From NCBI RefSeq assembly GCF_002119685.1, contig NZ_CP021108.1:310001-374000 (forward strand): 64,000 nucleotides of DNA. The letters are read 5' to 3'. Shown here one piece after another: positions 10,088 to 18,541 of this stretch (within the stretch, counting starts at the first letter, position 1; the number at the start of each line of letters is the position of its first letter). The stretch is from Bordetella genomosp. 8. Lineage in GTDB: Bacteria > Pseudomonadota > Gammaproteobacteria > Burkholderiales > Burkholderiaceae_B. Under the pieces are notes generated by a model. The model was not told the origin of the DNA, searched no databases, and was given only the letters and a program-made list of their open reading frames with translations. The position numbers and the translations under genes were made by a program.

Positions 10088-11089
10088 CTACATCGTGGCG
10101 TTCTGCGTCGCCACGAACATGGCGCGCAGATGTTCGCCGGACGTCGTGGGCGGATACTTGGCCGGCACGTCGGCGCGCGCGCAGGTCGGCAGGCATTCGA
10201 TGCGCGCGTCGTAATTCGGGTTATGGAAGAACACGATGGACTGGCGCCGGCTTTCCGCCTTGGCGTCCAGCGGCGGGTTCACCACGCGGTGCAGGGTCGA
10301 GACCCAGCGGTCGTTGGTCCAGCGCGCCATCAGGTCGCCGATATTGATGATGAAGCAATCCGGCACGATGGGCACATCCACCCATTGCCCTTCCGCATTG
10401 AACACCTGCAGGCCGCCGGGCCGGTCTTCGGTGGCCAGGATGGTCAGGCTGCCGTAGTCGGAATGCGCGCCGGCGCGGATCTGGCCGGGCTGCGGCGGCG
10501 TTTCCTGCGCGGGGTAGTTGCGTAGCCGCAGACGGCTGATGTGGCGGTCGACCTTGTCGTCGAAATAGTGTTCGTCCAGCTCGAGCGCCATCGCGAAGAT
10601 CCGCATCAGCGTGCGCGCCAGATCGCCCATGGCGCGGTAGTACTCCGTCCAGGTCGCGCGCAGGTCGGCGGGTTCGTCGGGCCATATGTTGGGCGCGAAA
10701 TGCTTGCCGGCGGCGGGCGCGTGCGCGTAGCCGGCGTCGGGCATGTCGACCGGGCCGATCATCAGGCTTTCGTTGAGATCGCCGGCCTTGGCACTGGCGT
10801 CGCGCGAACGGCCCACCGATTCGTCTTCCATGCCGATGTAGCCGCGCGCGACGTCCATGCCGGGACGCACAACCTCCATCTTGCGCGCCAGCGGCAGGTC
10901 GAAGAAGCGCCGCGACACGTCGCGCATGCGGTCCATCAAGCCGGCATCGATGCCGTGGCCGGAGATGATCAGGAAACCGATATCGCGGCAGGCCTGGTCG
11001 ACCGACCGGGCGATGGCCTGCTTGTCGGCCTCGCTGCCCGACGAGAAACGGGAGATATCGATGACAGGGACGTGCAGAAGCTTGTTCAT
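10088..11089 (-). CDS. Isopenicillin N synthase-like Fe(II)/2-oxoglutarate-type dioxygenase
   Basis: A 333-residue non-heme iron oxygenase. The N-terminal DIOX_N part (LLHVPVIDISRF to FLIISGHGI) precedes the double-stranded beta-helix. Iron ligands are visible as the HSD of GAHSDYGSLTIL and the His of WVSTLHRVVNPP. RRQSIVFFHNPNYD holds the Arg-x-Ser pair that normally binds the 2-oxoglutarate carboxylate. It could hydroxylate, desaturate or ring-close a small molecule. ATG 11089 begins the family motif, while the open frame extends upstream without resemblance. It is 49 bases downstream of the SDR-like gene and probably in the same transcript. Confidence 0.88.
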   Translation of the reverse strand: MNKLLHVPVIDISRFSSGSEADKQAIARSVDQACRDIGFLIISGHGIDAGLMDRMRDVSRRFFDLPLARKMEVVRPGMDVARGYIGMEDESVGRSRDASAKAGDLNESLMIGPVDMPDAGYAHAPAAGKHFAPNIWPDEPADLRATWTEYYRAMGDLARTLMRIFAMALELDEHYFDDKVDRHISRLRLRNYPAQETPPQPGQIRAGAHSDYGSLTILATEDRPGGLQVFNAEGQWVDVPIVPDCFIINIGDLMARWTNDRWVSTLHRVVNPPLDAKAESRRQSIVFFHNPNYDARIECLPTCARADVPAKYPPTTSGEHLRAMFVATQNATM

Positions 11090-11138
11090 GGGAGACGGCT
11101 CCAGGGTATGTAGGGTCCGGGCGAGGATGGCGCGGGCG

Positions 11139-11870
11139 TCACGCGATGGCGTCGCCGCAATCCACCAGCAGCGTCGAGCCCGTGATGGCGGGATTGCCTG
11201 CCACCGCCAGGATGGCGCGCGCCACCGCGTCGGGCTGGGCCACGTGCCTGAGCGGGACGTGCGCGGCATAGGATTCGAACTTGCGCCGGCGCTGCGCGTC
11301 GTCGAGCTTGTTCCAGAGCGGCGTGTCGGTGACGCTGGGCGAGATCGCGTTGACGCGTATCGGTGCCATTTCCAGCGCCAGGCCACGCATCAGGCCTTCC
11401 AGCGCGGCGTTGATGGCGCCTTGCAGTACGGCATTGCGGTCGGGGCGCACGCTGAAGACGCCCGATACCAGGGTCAGCGAACCGCCGCGGCGGATGCGGC
11501 AGGCGCGCGCGGCATGGTAGGCGCTCCAGAATTTGCTGCGCATGGCGTCGTAGGCGTCGTCCAGCGGCAGGCCGCCCGCGCCACCCGTATCGCGAACAGG
11601 CCCGGTGCGGGTCTGCGATCCGCAGACCACCACGTGGTCCCAGTCGCCGTGGCTGGCGAAGAACCGCTCTACCGCCGCTGCATCGGTCAGGTCCAGCGCG
11701 TCGCTTTCCGCGATGGCCGGATGCCTGGCCCGCGCGTCCGCCAGCTTGCCGGCCGATCGGCCAGCGATCAGGACGTGGGCGTCCGCGGCCGCCGCCAGCA
11801 TGGCGGTGGCCAGGCCGATGCCGGTGCTGCCGCCGAGTACGGCGATACGCTTGCCTCGCAGGTCATTCAT
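11139..11870 (-). CDS. SDR-fold protein lacking the catalytic YxxxK motif
   Basis: A 243-residue Rossmann protein. The cofactor loop GGSTGIGLAT is intact, and AGRS after the second strand suggests NADP. The active site is odd. Aligning the helix NAALEGLMRGLALEMAP with classical short-chain dehydrogenases puts Gln and Asn where Tyr and Lys normally stand, although the Ser of LVSGVFS is present. It may be an atypical SDR, a binding or sensor protein, or an enzyme using other residues. It starts nineteen bases after the LivMGF stop codon and is clearly within the transport/catabolic run. The ATG at 11870 is followed at once by the beta-1 strand, so the start is secure. Confidence 0.85.
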   Translation of the reverse strand: MNDLRGKRIAVLGGSTGIGLATAMLAAAADAHVLIAGRSAGKLADARARHPAIAESDALDLTDAAAVERFFASHGDWDHVVVCGSQTRTGPVRDTGGAGGLPLDDAYDAMRSKFWSAYHAARACRIRRGGSLTLVSGVFSVRPDRNAVLQGAINAALEGLMRGLALEMAPIRVNAISPSVTDTPLWNKLDDAQRRRKFESYAAHVPLRHVAQPDAVARAILAVAGNPAITGSTLLVDCGDAIA

Positions 11871-11889
11871 GTGGCGTGGTCCTTGTGGT

Positions 11890-14421
11890 TCAGTTGGCGG
11901 CGGCGCCCAGGTAGGCGCGCGCGAGCATCTCGTTGGCCGCGATGTCGGCGGCGCTGCCCTGCGCGACGATGCGGCCGCCTTCCATCACATAGGCGCGGTC
12001 GGCCAGCGACAGCGCCAGGCCGGCCATCTGGTCCACCAGCAACAGCGTCATGCGTTCGCGGCGCAGCGCGTCCAGGGACTCGAATAGTTCGGCGATGATC
12101 TTGGGCGCCAGGCCCAGCGACGGCTCGTCCAGCAGCAGCAGGCGCGGTTGCGCCATCAGGCCGCGCGCCAGCGCCAGCATCTGCTGTTCGCCGCCGGACA
12201 GCAGGCCGGCGCGTTGTCCCAGCCGTTCGCGCAGGCGCGGGAAGCGGTCCAGCATTTCCTGCACGCGCGTCTCGCTGTCGCGCGGATGCAGGAAGGCGCC
12301 CAGCCGGATGTTGTCCAGCACGGACAGGTCCGGAAAGACCTGCCGCCCCTCCGGCACCAGCACGACGCCGAGCTTGACGATGGCTTCGGCGTCCAGCGTG
12401 TTCAGCGGTTGCCCCTCGAAATGCAGGCCGCCCGCGCTGGCGCGATGCAGGCCGGCCAGCGTGCGCATCAAGGTAGATTTGCCGGCGCCGTTGGCGCCCA
12501 GCAGCGCCACCATTTCGCCTTCGCGGACCTGCAGGTCGATGCCGTGCAGCACCGGATCCGCGCCATAGCCCGCGACGAGTTCGCCGATGCCCAAGACCTC
12601 ATGGCCGCCGATGCGCGGCGGCGCGGCGGCCGTCGATGACGCGGCGCCGGCCTGCTGCGCCTGCTCGCCCAGGTAGGCCTGGCGCACCGCCGGGTCGGCC
12701 TGGATTTGCGCGGGCGTGCCCAGTGCCAGGCGGCGTCCGGCATCCAGCACGACGATGCGATCGGAAATGCCCATCACCAGCGCCATGTCGTGCTCGACCA
12801 CCACGACGCTGGGGCCCGCGTCGGCGATGCGCCGCAGCAGCGCGGCCAGGTTTTCCTTGTCTTCGCGGCTGAGGCCGGCGGCGGGTTCGTCCAGCAGCAG
12901 CACGTCCGGATCCATCGCCAGGGCGCGGGCGATTTCCACCAGGCGCCGATCCACGTGTGCCAGGCCGGCGGCGGGCGCGTCCGGATCGCCGCGATAGCCG
13001 CAGAACGCCAGCAGCGCGCGGGCCTGGCGGCGCCGCGCGGCGTCGGCATGCGCGCCGCCGGACAGCAGGCCGCCCAGCCGGCCGCGCGACATCGCCAGCG
13101 TCACGTTGCGCAGCACGCTCAGGCTGCCGAACAGCTGCGACGTCTGGTACGTGCGGGATATGCCGCGGCGGGCGATGCGGAACGCGGGCAGGCCCTGGAG
13201 TTCGCCGCCGTCCAGCGTGATGCGGCCGGTGCTGGGCACGTAGAAGCCGCTCAGCATGTTCAGCGCGGTGGTCTTGCCGGCGCCGTTGGGGCCGATCAGC
13301 GAAGTCACCTGGGCGGGCGCCACGTCCACGTCCAGTCCGCTGACCGCCCGCACGCCGCCGAAGGTCATCCCCAGGGCCTGCGCGCGCAGGACACGGCGCG
13401 GGCGCGCCTGCAGCAGCGCCGCCCCATCCAGGGCGGCCCCTTCCAGGGCGGCCCCATCCACGTCGTCCCGGCTGTCTTCATCGGCATCGTGCAAGCGAGG
13501 GCGCGGGCGCAGCCAGCGGCCCGCCAGGCCGATGATGCCTTCGGGCGCCAGCCACAGCACCACCAGCAGCAAGGCGCCGAAGAACAGCAGGCGGTACGAC
13601 TCCAGCGACGCCAGCACTTCCGGCAGGATGCCGACGATGATGGCCCCGGCGATGGGGCCGGCCACCGTGCCGGCGCCGCCGATGACGACCACCAGCACGA
13701 ACAGGATGGATTGCATGAAGCTGAAGGTGTCCGGCGTGACGAAGCCGGACAGGGGGGCGAACAGGCCGCCCGCCAGCCCCGCCAGCGCGGCGGACACCGC
13801 GAATGCCACGGTCTTGATGACCAGCGGGTTCAGCCCGACCGATTCGGCGGCGGTCTCGCTGTCCATGATGGCCCGCATGGCGGCGCCCCAGCTGCCGCCC
13901 GACAAGGTCGCGTACGCGACCAGCAGCAGCAACACCGCGACGATGGCCACCATCGCCACCGACTGCTCCGGCGCGAAGCCGCCCAGCACCAGCGGCGGTA
14001 TGCCCATGATGCCGTTCTGGCCGCCCGTCAACGCCGGCATTTCGACGATCGCGTGCTGCACGATGAAGCTGAAGGCGATGGTGATCATCGCCAGGTAAGG
14101 CCCCTTGACGCGCAGCGCCGGCAACGCCAGCAGCGCGCCCGCGGCCGCCGACAACAGCGCGCCGGCGATCCACGCGGGCCAGAAGCTCCAGCCGGCGTGC
14201 GTCGTCAGTACCGCGACGGTGTACGCGCCCAGCGCATAGAAACCGACGTGGCCGAAGGACACCTGGCCGGTCAGTCCCAGCAGCACGTTCAGGCCGATGC
14301 CGACGATGGCGATCAGCGCGACGTTGGCCAGGACGAACACGTAGTAGCTGTTCAGCGTGGCGGCAAGCACCAGGCAGAGCACCGTGAGCAGCACGGCGCT
14401 GGGAATGGCGGCGCGCTTCAT
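11890..14421 (-). CDS. Branched-chain amino-acid-type ABC importer: LivM permease, LivG and LivF ATPases fused in one polypeptide
   Basis: An 843-residue triple fusion. Residues 1 to about 320 form a LivM-type permease with many hydrophobic segments (for example GLNVLLGLTGQVSFGHVGFY). A linker of GAAL-type repeats (about 320-340) leads to a LivG ATPase with Walker A GPNGAGKTT and Walker B VLLLDEPAAGLS. A second linker leads to a LivF ATPase with GANGAGKST, signature LLSGGEQQMLALARG and LLLLDEPSLGLAP. LivM-LivG fusions are well known, but all three on one chain is less usual. ATG 14421 overlaps the livH stop as ATGA, so expression is coupled. Energy for import would come from both ATPase domains facing the LivH/LivM pore. 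The substrate is set by the receptor at 15325-16512. Confidence 0.93.
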   Translation of the reverse strand: MKRAAIPSAVLLTVLCLVLAATLNSYYVFVLANVALIAIVGIGLNVLLGLTGQVSFGHVGFYALGAYTVAVLTTHAGWSFWPAWIAGALLSAAAGALLALPALRVKGPYLAMITIAFSFIVQHAIVEMPALTGGQNGIMGIPPLVLGGFAPEQSVAMVAIVAVLLLLVAYATLSGGSWGAAMRAIMDSETAAESVGLNPLVIKTVAFAVSAALAGLAGGLFAPLSGFVTPDTFSFMQSILFVLVVVIGGAGTVAGPIAGAIIVGILPEVLASLESYRLLFFGALLLVVLWLAPEGIIGLAGRWLRPRPRLHDADEDSRDDVDGAALEGAALDGAALLQARPRRVLRAQALGMTFGGVRAVSGLDVDVAPAQVTSLIGPNGAGKTTALNMLSGFYVPSTGRITLDGGELQGLPAFRIARRGISRTYQTSQLFGSLSVLRNVTLAMSRGRLGGLLSGGAHADAARRRQARALLAFCGYRGDPDAPAAGLAHVDRRLVEIARALAMDPDVLLLDEPAAGLSREDKENLAALLRRIADAGPSVVVVEHDMALVMGISDRIVVLDAGRRLALGTPAQIQADPAVRQAYLGEQAQQAGAASSTAAAPPRIGGHEVLGIGELVAGYGADPVLHGIDLQVREGEMVALLGANGAGKSTLMRTLAGLHRASAGGLHFEGQPLNTLDAEAIVKLGVVLVPEGRQVFPDLSVLDNIRLGAFLHPRDSETRVQEMLDRFPRLRERLGQRAGLLSGGEQQMLALARGLMAQPRLLLLDEPSLGLAPKIIAELFESLDALRRERMTLLLVDQMAGLALSLADRAYVMEGGRIVAQGSAADIAANEMLARAYLGAAAN
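13416..13460. repeat. Three 15-bp tandem units in the LivM-LivG linker
   Basis: Units at 13416-13430, 13431-13445 and 13446-13460 share the core GGGCGGCCCCATCCA with few changes. In frame on the minus strand they encode repeated Gly-Ala-Ala-Leu plus an acidic residue. The run sits precisely at the fusion joint, so it is likely a flexible spacer expanded by slippage. Confidence 0.75.
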
Positions 14422-15296
14422 ACCTTGCGCACTCCCGCCTGCCCGAGCAGGCCGTCGGGCCGCATCGCCAGCAGCACGATGACCAGGCCGAAGGTGATGA
14501 TCTGGGTGTAGCCGGACCCGATGTAGGTGACGATCAGCGCTTCGGCCACGCCGAACAGCAGGCCCGCCACCATGACGCCCCAGGCGCTGCCGATGCCGCC
14601 CAGTATGGCGACGGCGAAGGCCTTGATGCCGAACAGCGTGCCCATTTCCGCGCTGACGTTGAACAGCGGGGCGATCAGGATGCCGGCGATCCCGGCGAAA
14701 CAGGTCGATAGCGCAAAGGACGCGGTGATCGTGCGGCGGATGGGAATGCCCATCAGGCGCGCGGCATCGCGGTTCTGCGCCACCGCCAGTAGCGCCTTGC
14801 CCCAGCGCGTGCGGCGCGACACCACGTGCAGCGCGGCCGCCATGGCCAGGCCGATGGCGGGAATGACCAGGTGCAGCGCATAGACCCCCAGCCCGACGCC
14901 GCCCAGCTCGATCTGCCGGCCCACCAGGGGCGAAGGCAGGCTGCGCGGTTCCTTGCCGAAGGTATGCATGACGAGGTTGTCGAGCACGATGCCCAGCGCC
15001 ACCGTGGACATCAGCCAGGCGTTGGAACCCCTGCTGGCGAATGGCCGCACGGCCAGCGCTTCCACCGCCATGCCGTATGCGGCGCAGACCGCCAGCGCCA
15101 GCAGCACGGCCAGCCACATCGGCAGGCCGGCCGATTGCGAGAAGGCGAAGCACAGCACCGCCCCCAGCATCACCGAGCTGCCCTGCGCGAAATTGACCGT
15201 GCCGGACACCGCGTAGGTCATGGTAAAGCCCAGCGCCACCACGCCGTACATGCTGCCCAGGCTCAGGCCAGTGATGAGCGCCGATATCAGCTGCAT
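14418..15296 (-). CDS. livH: ABC transporter permease LivH
   Basis: A 292-residue inner-membrane permease. The hydrophobic segments begin with LISALITGLSLGSMYGVVAL, then the LivH signature TMTYAVSGTVNFAQGSSVML and the cytoplasmic coupling region AVAQNRDAARLMGIPIRR. It pairs with the LivM domain of the fused downstream protein to form the import channel. The stop overlaps the ATG of that gene by four bases, and the start is 28 bases after the receptor gene. ATG 15296 is preceded by a GGAA-type site. Confidence 0.93.
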   Translation of the reverse strand: MQLISALITGLSLGSMYGVVALGFTMTYAVSGTVNFAQGSSVMLGAVLCFAFSQSAGLPMWLAVLLALAVCAAYGMAVEALAVRPFASRGSNAWLMSTVALGIVLDNLVMHTFGKEPRSLPSPLVGRQIELGGVGLGVYALHLVIPAIGLAMAAALHVVSRRTRWGKALLAVAQNRDAARLMGIPIRRTITASFALSTCFAGIAGILIAPLFNVSAEMGTLFGIKAFAVAILGGIGSAWGVMVAGLLFGVAEALIVTYIGSGYTQIITFGLVIVLLAMRPDGLLGQAGVRKV

Positions 15297-15324
15297 CGCG
15301 GGTTCCGTGTCGGCGTCGTATCGA

Positions 15325-16512
15325 TCAGGGCTTCATGCCGACCGGCACGATGCGGTTGTCGATGAACTGCGCCCAGACGTAGTCGGTTTCCGACAGGGCG
15401 TCGTGCTGCGTGGGGCTGAAGGGATGGGAGTAGGTCTTGATCAGGCCTTGATAGGTATCGATGGCGTAATAGCCCTTGCGTATCGCGTCGCCATCGGTCG
15501 AGCCGGCCTTGGCGATGGCCAGCGCGGTCAGGCGCATGCCGTCGTAGGCGTTGGCCACGCCGACCGCCGGCGTGATGTCGCCGGGTTGCTTGATGTCTGG
15601 ATACTTGGCCTTCAACTCCTTGACGACCTGGTCGCCGACCGGCGACAGCTTGCCGTAGAAGCTGTAGGTCTGCACGAAATGGACGTTGCTCGCGTTGGGA
15701 CCGCCCAATTCGGTGAAGCGGCCGCCCGCCACGCCCCAGTGCGAGACCACCGGCACTTTCCAGCCCATGCGGTCCATGGACTTGACCACCTGCGCGGCCG
15801 GACCGACGTTGGCGACCAGCACGATGGTGTCGGCGCCGGCGGCCTTCAGGCGCGTGAGCTGGGGCACGATGTCGACGTCGGTGGCCTCGAATTTCTCGCT
15901 GCCGACCGGCTCCATGCCTTTTGCCTTGAGCGCCGCGACCAGGCCCTTCTGGTTCGATTCGCCCCATGGATTGTTGATCATGAGCAGGCCGAACTTCGTG
16001 GTCTGGAAGGTCTTCTGCGCATAGGCCACCATGCCCTTGTCGACCAGTTCGTCCACCGCCGACACACGGAACACATAGTTGGGATCGGCACCGTTGCGGG
16101 TGATGGCGGTGCCCGCCGCCCACGGATTCATGAAGGGCACCTTGGCCTGGTTGGCCAGGGGCGCGATGGCCAGGGCAACGGGTGTATCGATACCGCCGAA
16201 GAACACGGCGACCTTCTCGCGATAGATCAGTTCACGCGCCGCGGTCACGCCCTTGGCGGGATTGGATTCGTCGTCGCGCCGCACCAGCACCAGCTGGCGG
16301 CCGCCCAGCAGGCCGCCCTGCGCATTGATCTCGTCGATGGCGGTCTGCAGGCCGCGGGTGATGGCTTCGCCCGACAACGCGGACTGGCCCGACAGCGCGG
16401 CGACCAGGCCGACCTTGATGGGCTCGGCGGCGCGGGTGGCGGACATCCATCCGAGGCCCAGCATGAGGGCGGCGGTGGCGGTGGTGAACGTACGGCGGGA
16501 TGAGCGGATCAT
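15325..16512 (-). CDS. ABC transporter substrate-binding protein (LivK/peripla_BP_6 type)
   Basis: A 395-residue periplasmic receptor. A signal peptide (TATAALMLGLGWMSATRA) is followed by EPIKVGLVAALSGQSALSGE, the classic opening of the Leu/Ile/Val-binding family, then AIDEINAQGGLLGGRQLVLV and a second lobe ending in QFIDNRIVPVGMKP. ATG 16512 has AGGGG shortly upstream. An upstream in-frame ATG at 16611 would put the signal peptide well inside the protein and is rejected. It heads the operon with livH and the fused permease/ATPases. Many relatives bind amino acids, amides, urea or aromatic acids, so the ligand remains open. The upstream gap carries the direct repeats at 16615-16652. Confidence 0.92.
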   Translation of the reverse strand: MIRSSRRTFTTATAALMLGLGWMSATRAAEPIKVGLVAALSGQSALSGEAITRGLQTAIDEINAQGGLLGGRQLVLVRRDDESNPAKGVTAARELIYREKVAVFFGGIDTPVALAIAPLANQAKVPFMNPWAAGTAITRNGADPNYVFRVSAVDELVDKGMVAYAQKTFQTTKFGLLMINNPWGESNQKGLVAALKAKGMEPVGSEKFEATDVDIVPQLTRLKAAGADTIVLVANVGPAAQVVKSMDRMGWKVPVVSHWGVAGGRFTELGGPNASNVHFVQTYSFYGKLSPVGDQVVKELKAKYPDIKQPGDITPAVGVANAYDGMRLTALAIAKAGSTDGDAIRKGYYAIDTYQGLIKTYSHPFSPTQHDALSETDYVWAQFIDNRIVPVGMKP

Positions 16513-16855
16513 GGTTTCCCCTGTGGCTGCGTTGGCACGTGGCGTGGCTGGCGTGTGCAGGATCAATGCAACATCCATGCCAACATGGCCGCGATGTCGT
16601 CCCGTCGACACGTTTTAATTTTTGTTGGCGATCGCCATTAATTTTTGTCGGCAAAAAATCTGCGATTGGAGATAATGTCGCAGCGTGCCGCGACGCTGGC
16701 GCAGCCGGTTTTCCGGGGGTTTGGGCCAACGCGGTGCGTCAATCCGGTGCGAAAAATGACGCTTTTCGTGCATGGCGCACCGGCGTGTCGCATTGCCTGC
16801 GCGATGGCACACTCGCACGCGTACCCGCACCGCCCGCAAGCCAAAGGTTCCCACG
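16513..16855. other. Divergent control region, receptor gene versus deacetylase gene
   Basis: These 343 bases separate two divergent transcription units and hold no convincing gene. The middle (about 16611-16680) is conspicuously AT-rich for this genome and contains the repeats and palindrome listed at 16615-16657. A GATAAT-like -10 element at about 16671-16676 could serve the plus strand. Control by the GntR-family protein encoded at 17752-18531 is plausible. Confidence 0.5.
16615..16657. promoter_or_regulatory. Paired 15-bp direct repeats with central palindrome (candidate GntR operator)
   Basis: TTAATTTTTGTTGGC (16615-16629) and TTAATTTTTGTCGGC (16638-16652) differ at one base and start 23 bases apart, close to two helical turns. 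Between and overlapping them, TGGCGATCGCCA (16626-16637) is a perfect 12-base palindrome. TTTTTG (16642-16647) also mirrors CAAAAA (16652-16657). The position between divergent genes suits an operator. The regulator is inferred. Confidence 0.55.
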
Positions 16856-17755
16856 ATGACGACGGTTTCCCGCTTCGAAAAACTCGCCACGCATGACCGC
16901 TTCGATTACTCGCCCATCCACCAGCGGGCGGACTACGCCTGGCCGGGCGGGGCGCGCCTGGCGGTGTACCTGGGCTTCAATATCGAACATTTCGCGTTCG
17001 GCGAAGGCCTGGGCGCCCGCCTGGGCGCCGCGCTGGCCGAACCGGATGTGCTGAACTATTCGTGGCGCGAGTACGGCAATCGCGTGGGCGCCTGGCGCTG
17101 CCTGGAGCTGTTCGAGGAGCTCGGCTTTCCCGCCGGCATCATCGCCAACACGTCCGTCTTCGATCATTGCGGCGGACTGATAGAGGCCTGCGTGCGGCGC
17201 GGCGACGAGCTGATCGGCCACGGCCACACCAACTCGGACCACCAGAGCAAGCTGCCGGAAGCCGAAGAACGCGCGCTGCTGGAACATTGCCGCGATCGCA
17301 TCGCCGCGCTGGGCGGCCGCGCGGACGGCTGGCTGTCGCCGTGGATCGCGGAATCGCGCGTCACCACCGATCTGCTGGCGGAAACGGGCTACCGCTATAC
17401 CTTGAACTGGGCGCACGACGACCAGCCCGTGCGCATGCGCACGCGCGGCGGCCAGCCTTTCTGGTCCATCCCGTATCCGCAGGAATTGAACGATATACCG
17501 ATGATCATCGCGCGGCAGATGGATGCCAAGGACTTCGCCCAGATCATCATCGACAATTTCGACGAGATGCGGCGACAGTCGCGCCGGCAGCCGCTGGTCA
17601 TGGGCATCGCGCTGCATCCCTATCTGGTAGGCCAGCCTTATCGGCTGCTGCATCTGCGCAGGGCGCTGGCGCACATCGCCCGCGCGCGCGACGACGGCGA
17701 TATCTGGATCACCACGCCGGGCGCGATCTGCCGCCACGTCGATGCGCTCTCATGA
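16856..17755 (+). CDS. Polysaccharide deacetylase/allantoinase-like (PuuE-type) hydrolase
   Basis: A 299-residue protein of the NodB-homology superfamily. The pattern FNIEHFAFGEG, YGNRVGAWRCLELFEELGFP, GHGHTNSDHQSKL and GWLSPWIAESRVTTDLLAETGY resembles the cofactor-poor allantoinase PuuE and related ring-opening amidohydrolases more than chitin deacetylases. Candidate metal or catalytic His residues are the two in GHGHTNSDH and the one in ALHPYLVG. No signal peptide is present, so it acts in the cytoplasm. ATG 16856 follows AAAGG. The stop overlaps the GntR gene's ATG as ATGA. With the divergent importer it may open a cyclic amide or deacylate an imported compound (inference). Confidence 0.85.
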   Translation: MTTVSRFEKLATHDRFDYSPIHQRADYAWPGGARLAVYLGFNIEHFAFGEGLGARLGAALAEPDVLNYSWREYGNRVGAWRCLELFEELGFPAGIIANTSVFDHCGGLIEACVRRGDELIGHGHTNSDHQSKLPEAEERALLEHCRDRIAALGGRADGWLSPWIAESRVTTDLLAETGYRYTLNWAHDDQPVRMRTRGGQPFWSIPYPQELNDIPMIIARQMDAKDFAQIIIDNFDEMRRQSRRQPLVMGIALHPYLVGQPYRLLHLRRALAHIARARDDGDIWITTPGAICRHVDALS

Positions 17756-18531
17756 CCACCGCGACCAGGAAAACCACCGCCACCACCCGGCCCAGGGGCC
17801 GGCCGAAAGTACGCCCCGGCCGCCTGGTCGCCGCGAAGTCCGCCGCCAGGCAGGCGGTGGCCGGCGGCGACGGCGAAGAGCGCATCTACCAGGCCGTGCT
17901 GCAAAGCGTGCTGGGGCAACGGCTGAAACCCGGCACCAAGCTGCCGGAAGCCGCCCTCTGCGAGCTGTTCGGCGTGGGACGTTCGCTGGTGCAGCGTGTG
18001 CTGCAGCGGCTGGCGCGGGACCACGTCGTTGAACTGCGGCCCAATCGCGGCGCGGTGGTGGCCTTGCCCACGCCGGAAGAAGTGGGCAAGCTGTTCGAAG
18101 CCCGGCGCGCGCTGGAGGCGGCCATCGTCCCGCTGGTCGCCCGCCATGCCACGCGTGCCGACTACGCGATGCTACGGCGCCATCTGCGGCAGGAACACCA
18201 GGCACTGCACCACAGCGGCCAGGCGCAGTGGGCGCTGCTGGCCAGCGCCTTTCACACCAAGCTGGCCGAGCTGTCGCGCAATCCCCTGCTGCAACGCTAT
18301 CTGCTGGAAACGGTATCGCGCTGTGCGCTGGTGGTGGCCGTCTACCAGCCGCCCGGCAACGCCACCTGCGAGCATGACGAGCACGAGCACGTGGTGGACC
18401 TGATCGAAGGCGGCGAAGTCGCCGCCGCGGTGCGCGCGATGGACCAGCATCTGCGCGACCTGGAAGCGCACATCAACATCGTGCAGGAAACCGGGTCCAG
18501 CAGCCTGGCGGACATGCTCGGCCTGGGCTGA
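17752..18531 (+). CDS. GntR-family (FadR-type) transcriptional regulator
   Basis: A 259-residue regulator. A basic N-terminal tail (TRKTTATTRPRGRPK) precedes a winged helix-turn-helix at about residues 42-107 (RLKPGTKLPEAALCELFGVG then RSLVQRVLQRLARDHVVELR). A C-terminal all-helical FCD domain follows, with ARRALEAAIVPLVARHATRA and the metal-ligand type His in AFHTKLAELS and DEHEHVVDLIE. Its ATG overlaps the deacetylase stop by four bases, so the two are made together. It is the only regulator in the 7.2-18.5 kb locus and the natural candidate to bind the repeats at 16615-16657 and control the divergent importer operon. Confidence 0.9.
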   Translation: MTTATRKTTATTRPRGRPKVRPGRLVAAKSAARQAVAGGDGEERIYQAVLQSVLGQRLKPGTKLPEAALCELFGVGRSLVQRVLQRLARDHVVELRPNRGAVVALPTPEEVGKLFEARRALEAAIVPLVARHATRADYAMLRRHLRQEHQALHHSGQAQWALLASAFHTKLAELSRNPLLQRYLLETVSRCALVVAVYQPPGNATCEHDEHEHVVDLIEGGEVAAAVRAMDQHLRDLEAHINIVQETGSSSLADMLGLG

Positions 18532-18541
18532 TGCGCCGCGC

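Noticed and set aside
11890..15153. 1087-codon reading frame including sequence upstream of LivM
   Set aside because: The part upstream of 14421 is an out-of-frame shadow of livH. The real start is the ATG overlapping the livH stop.
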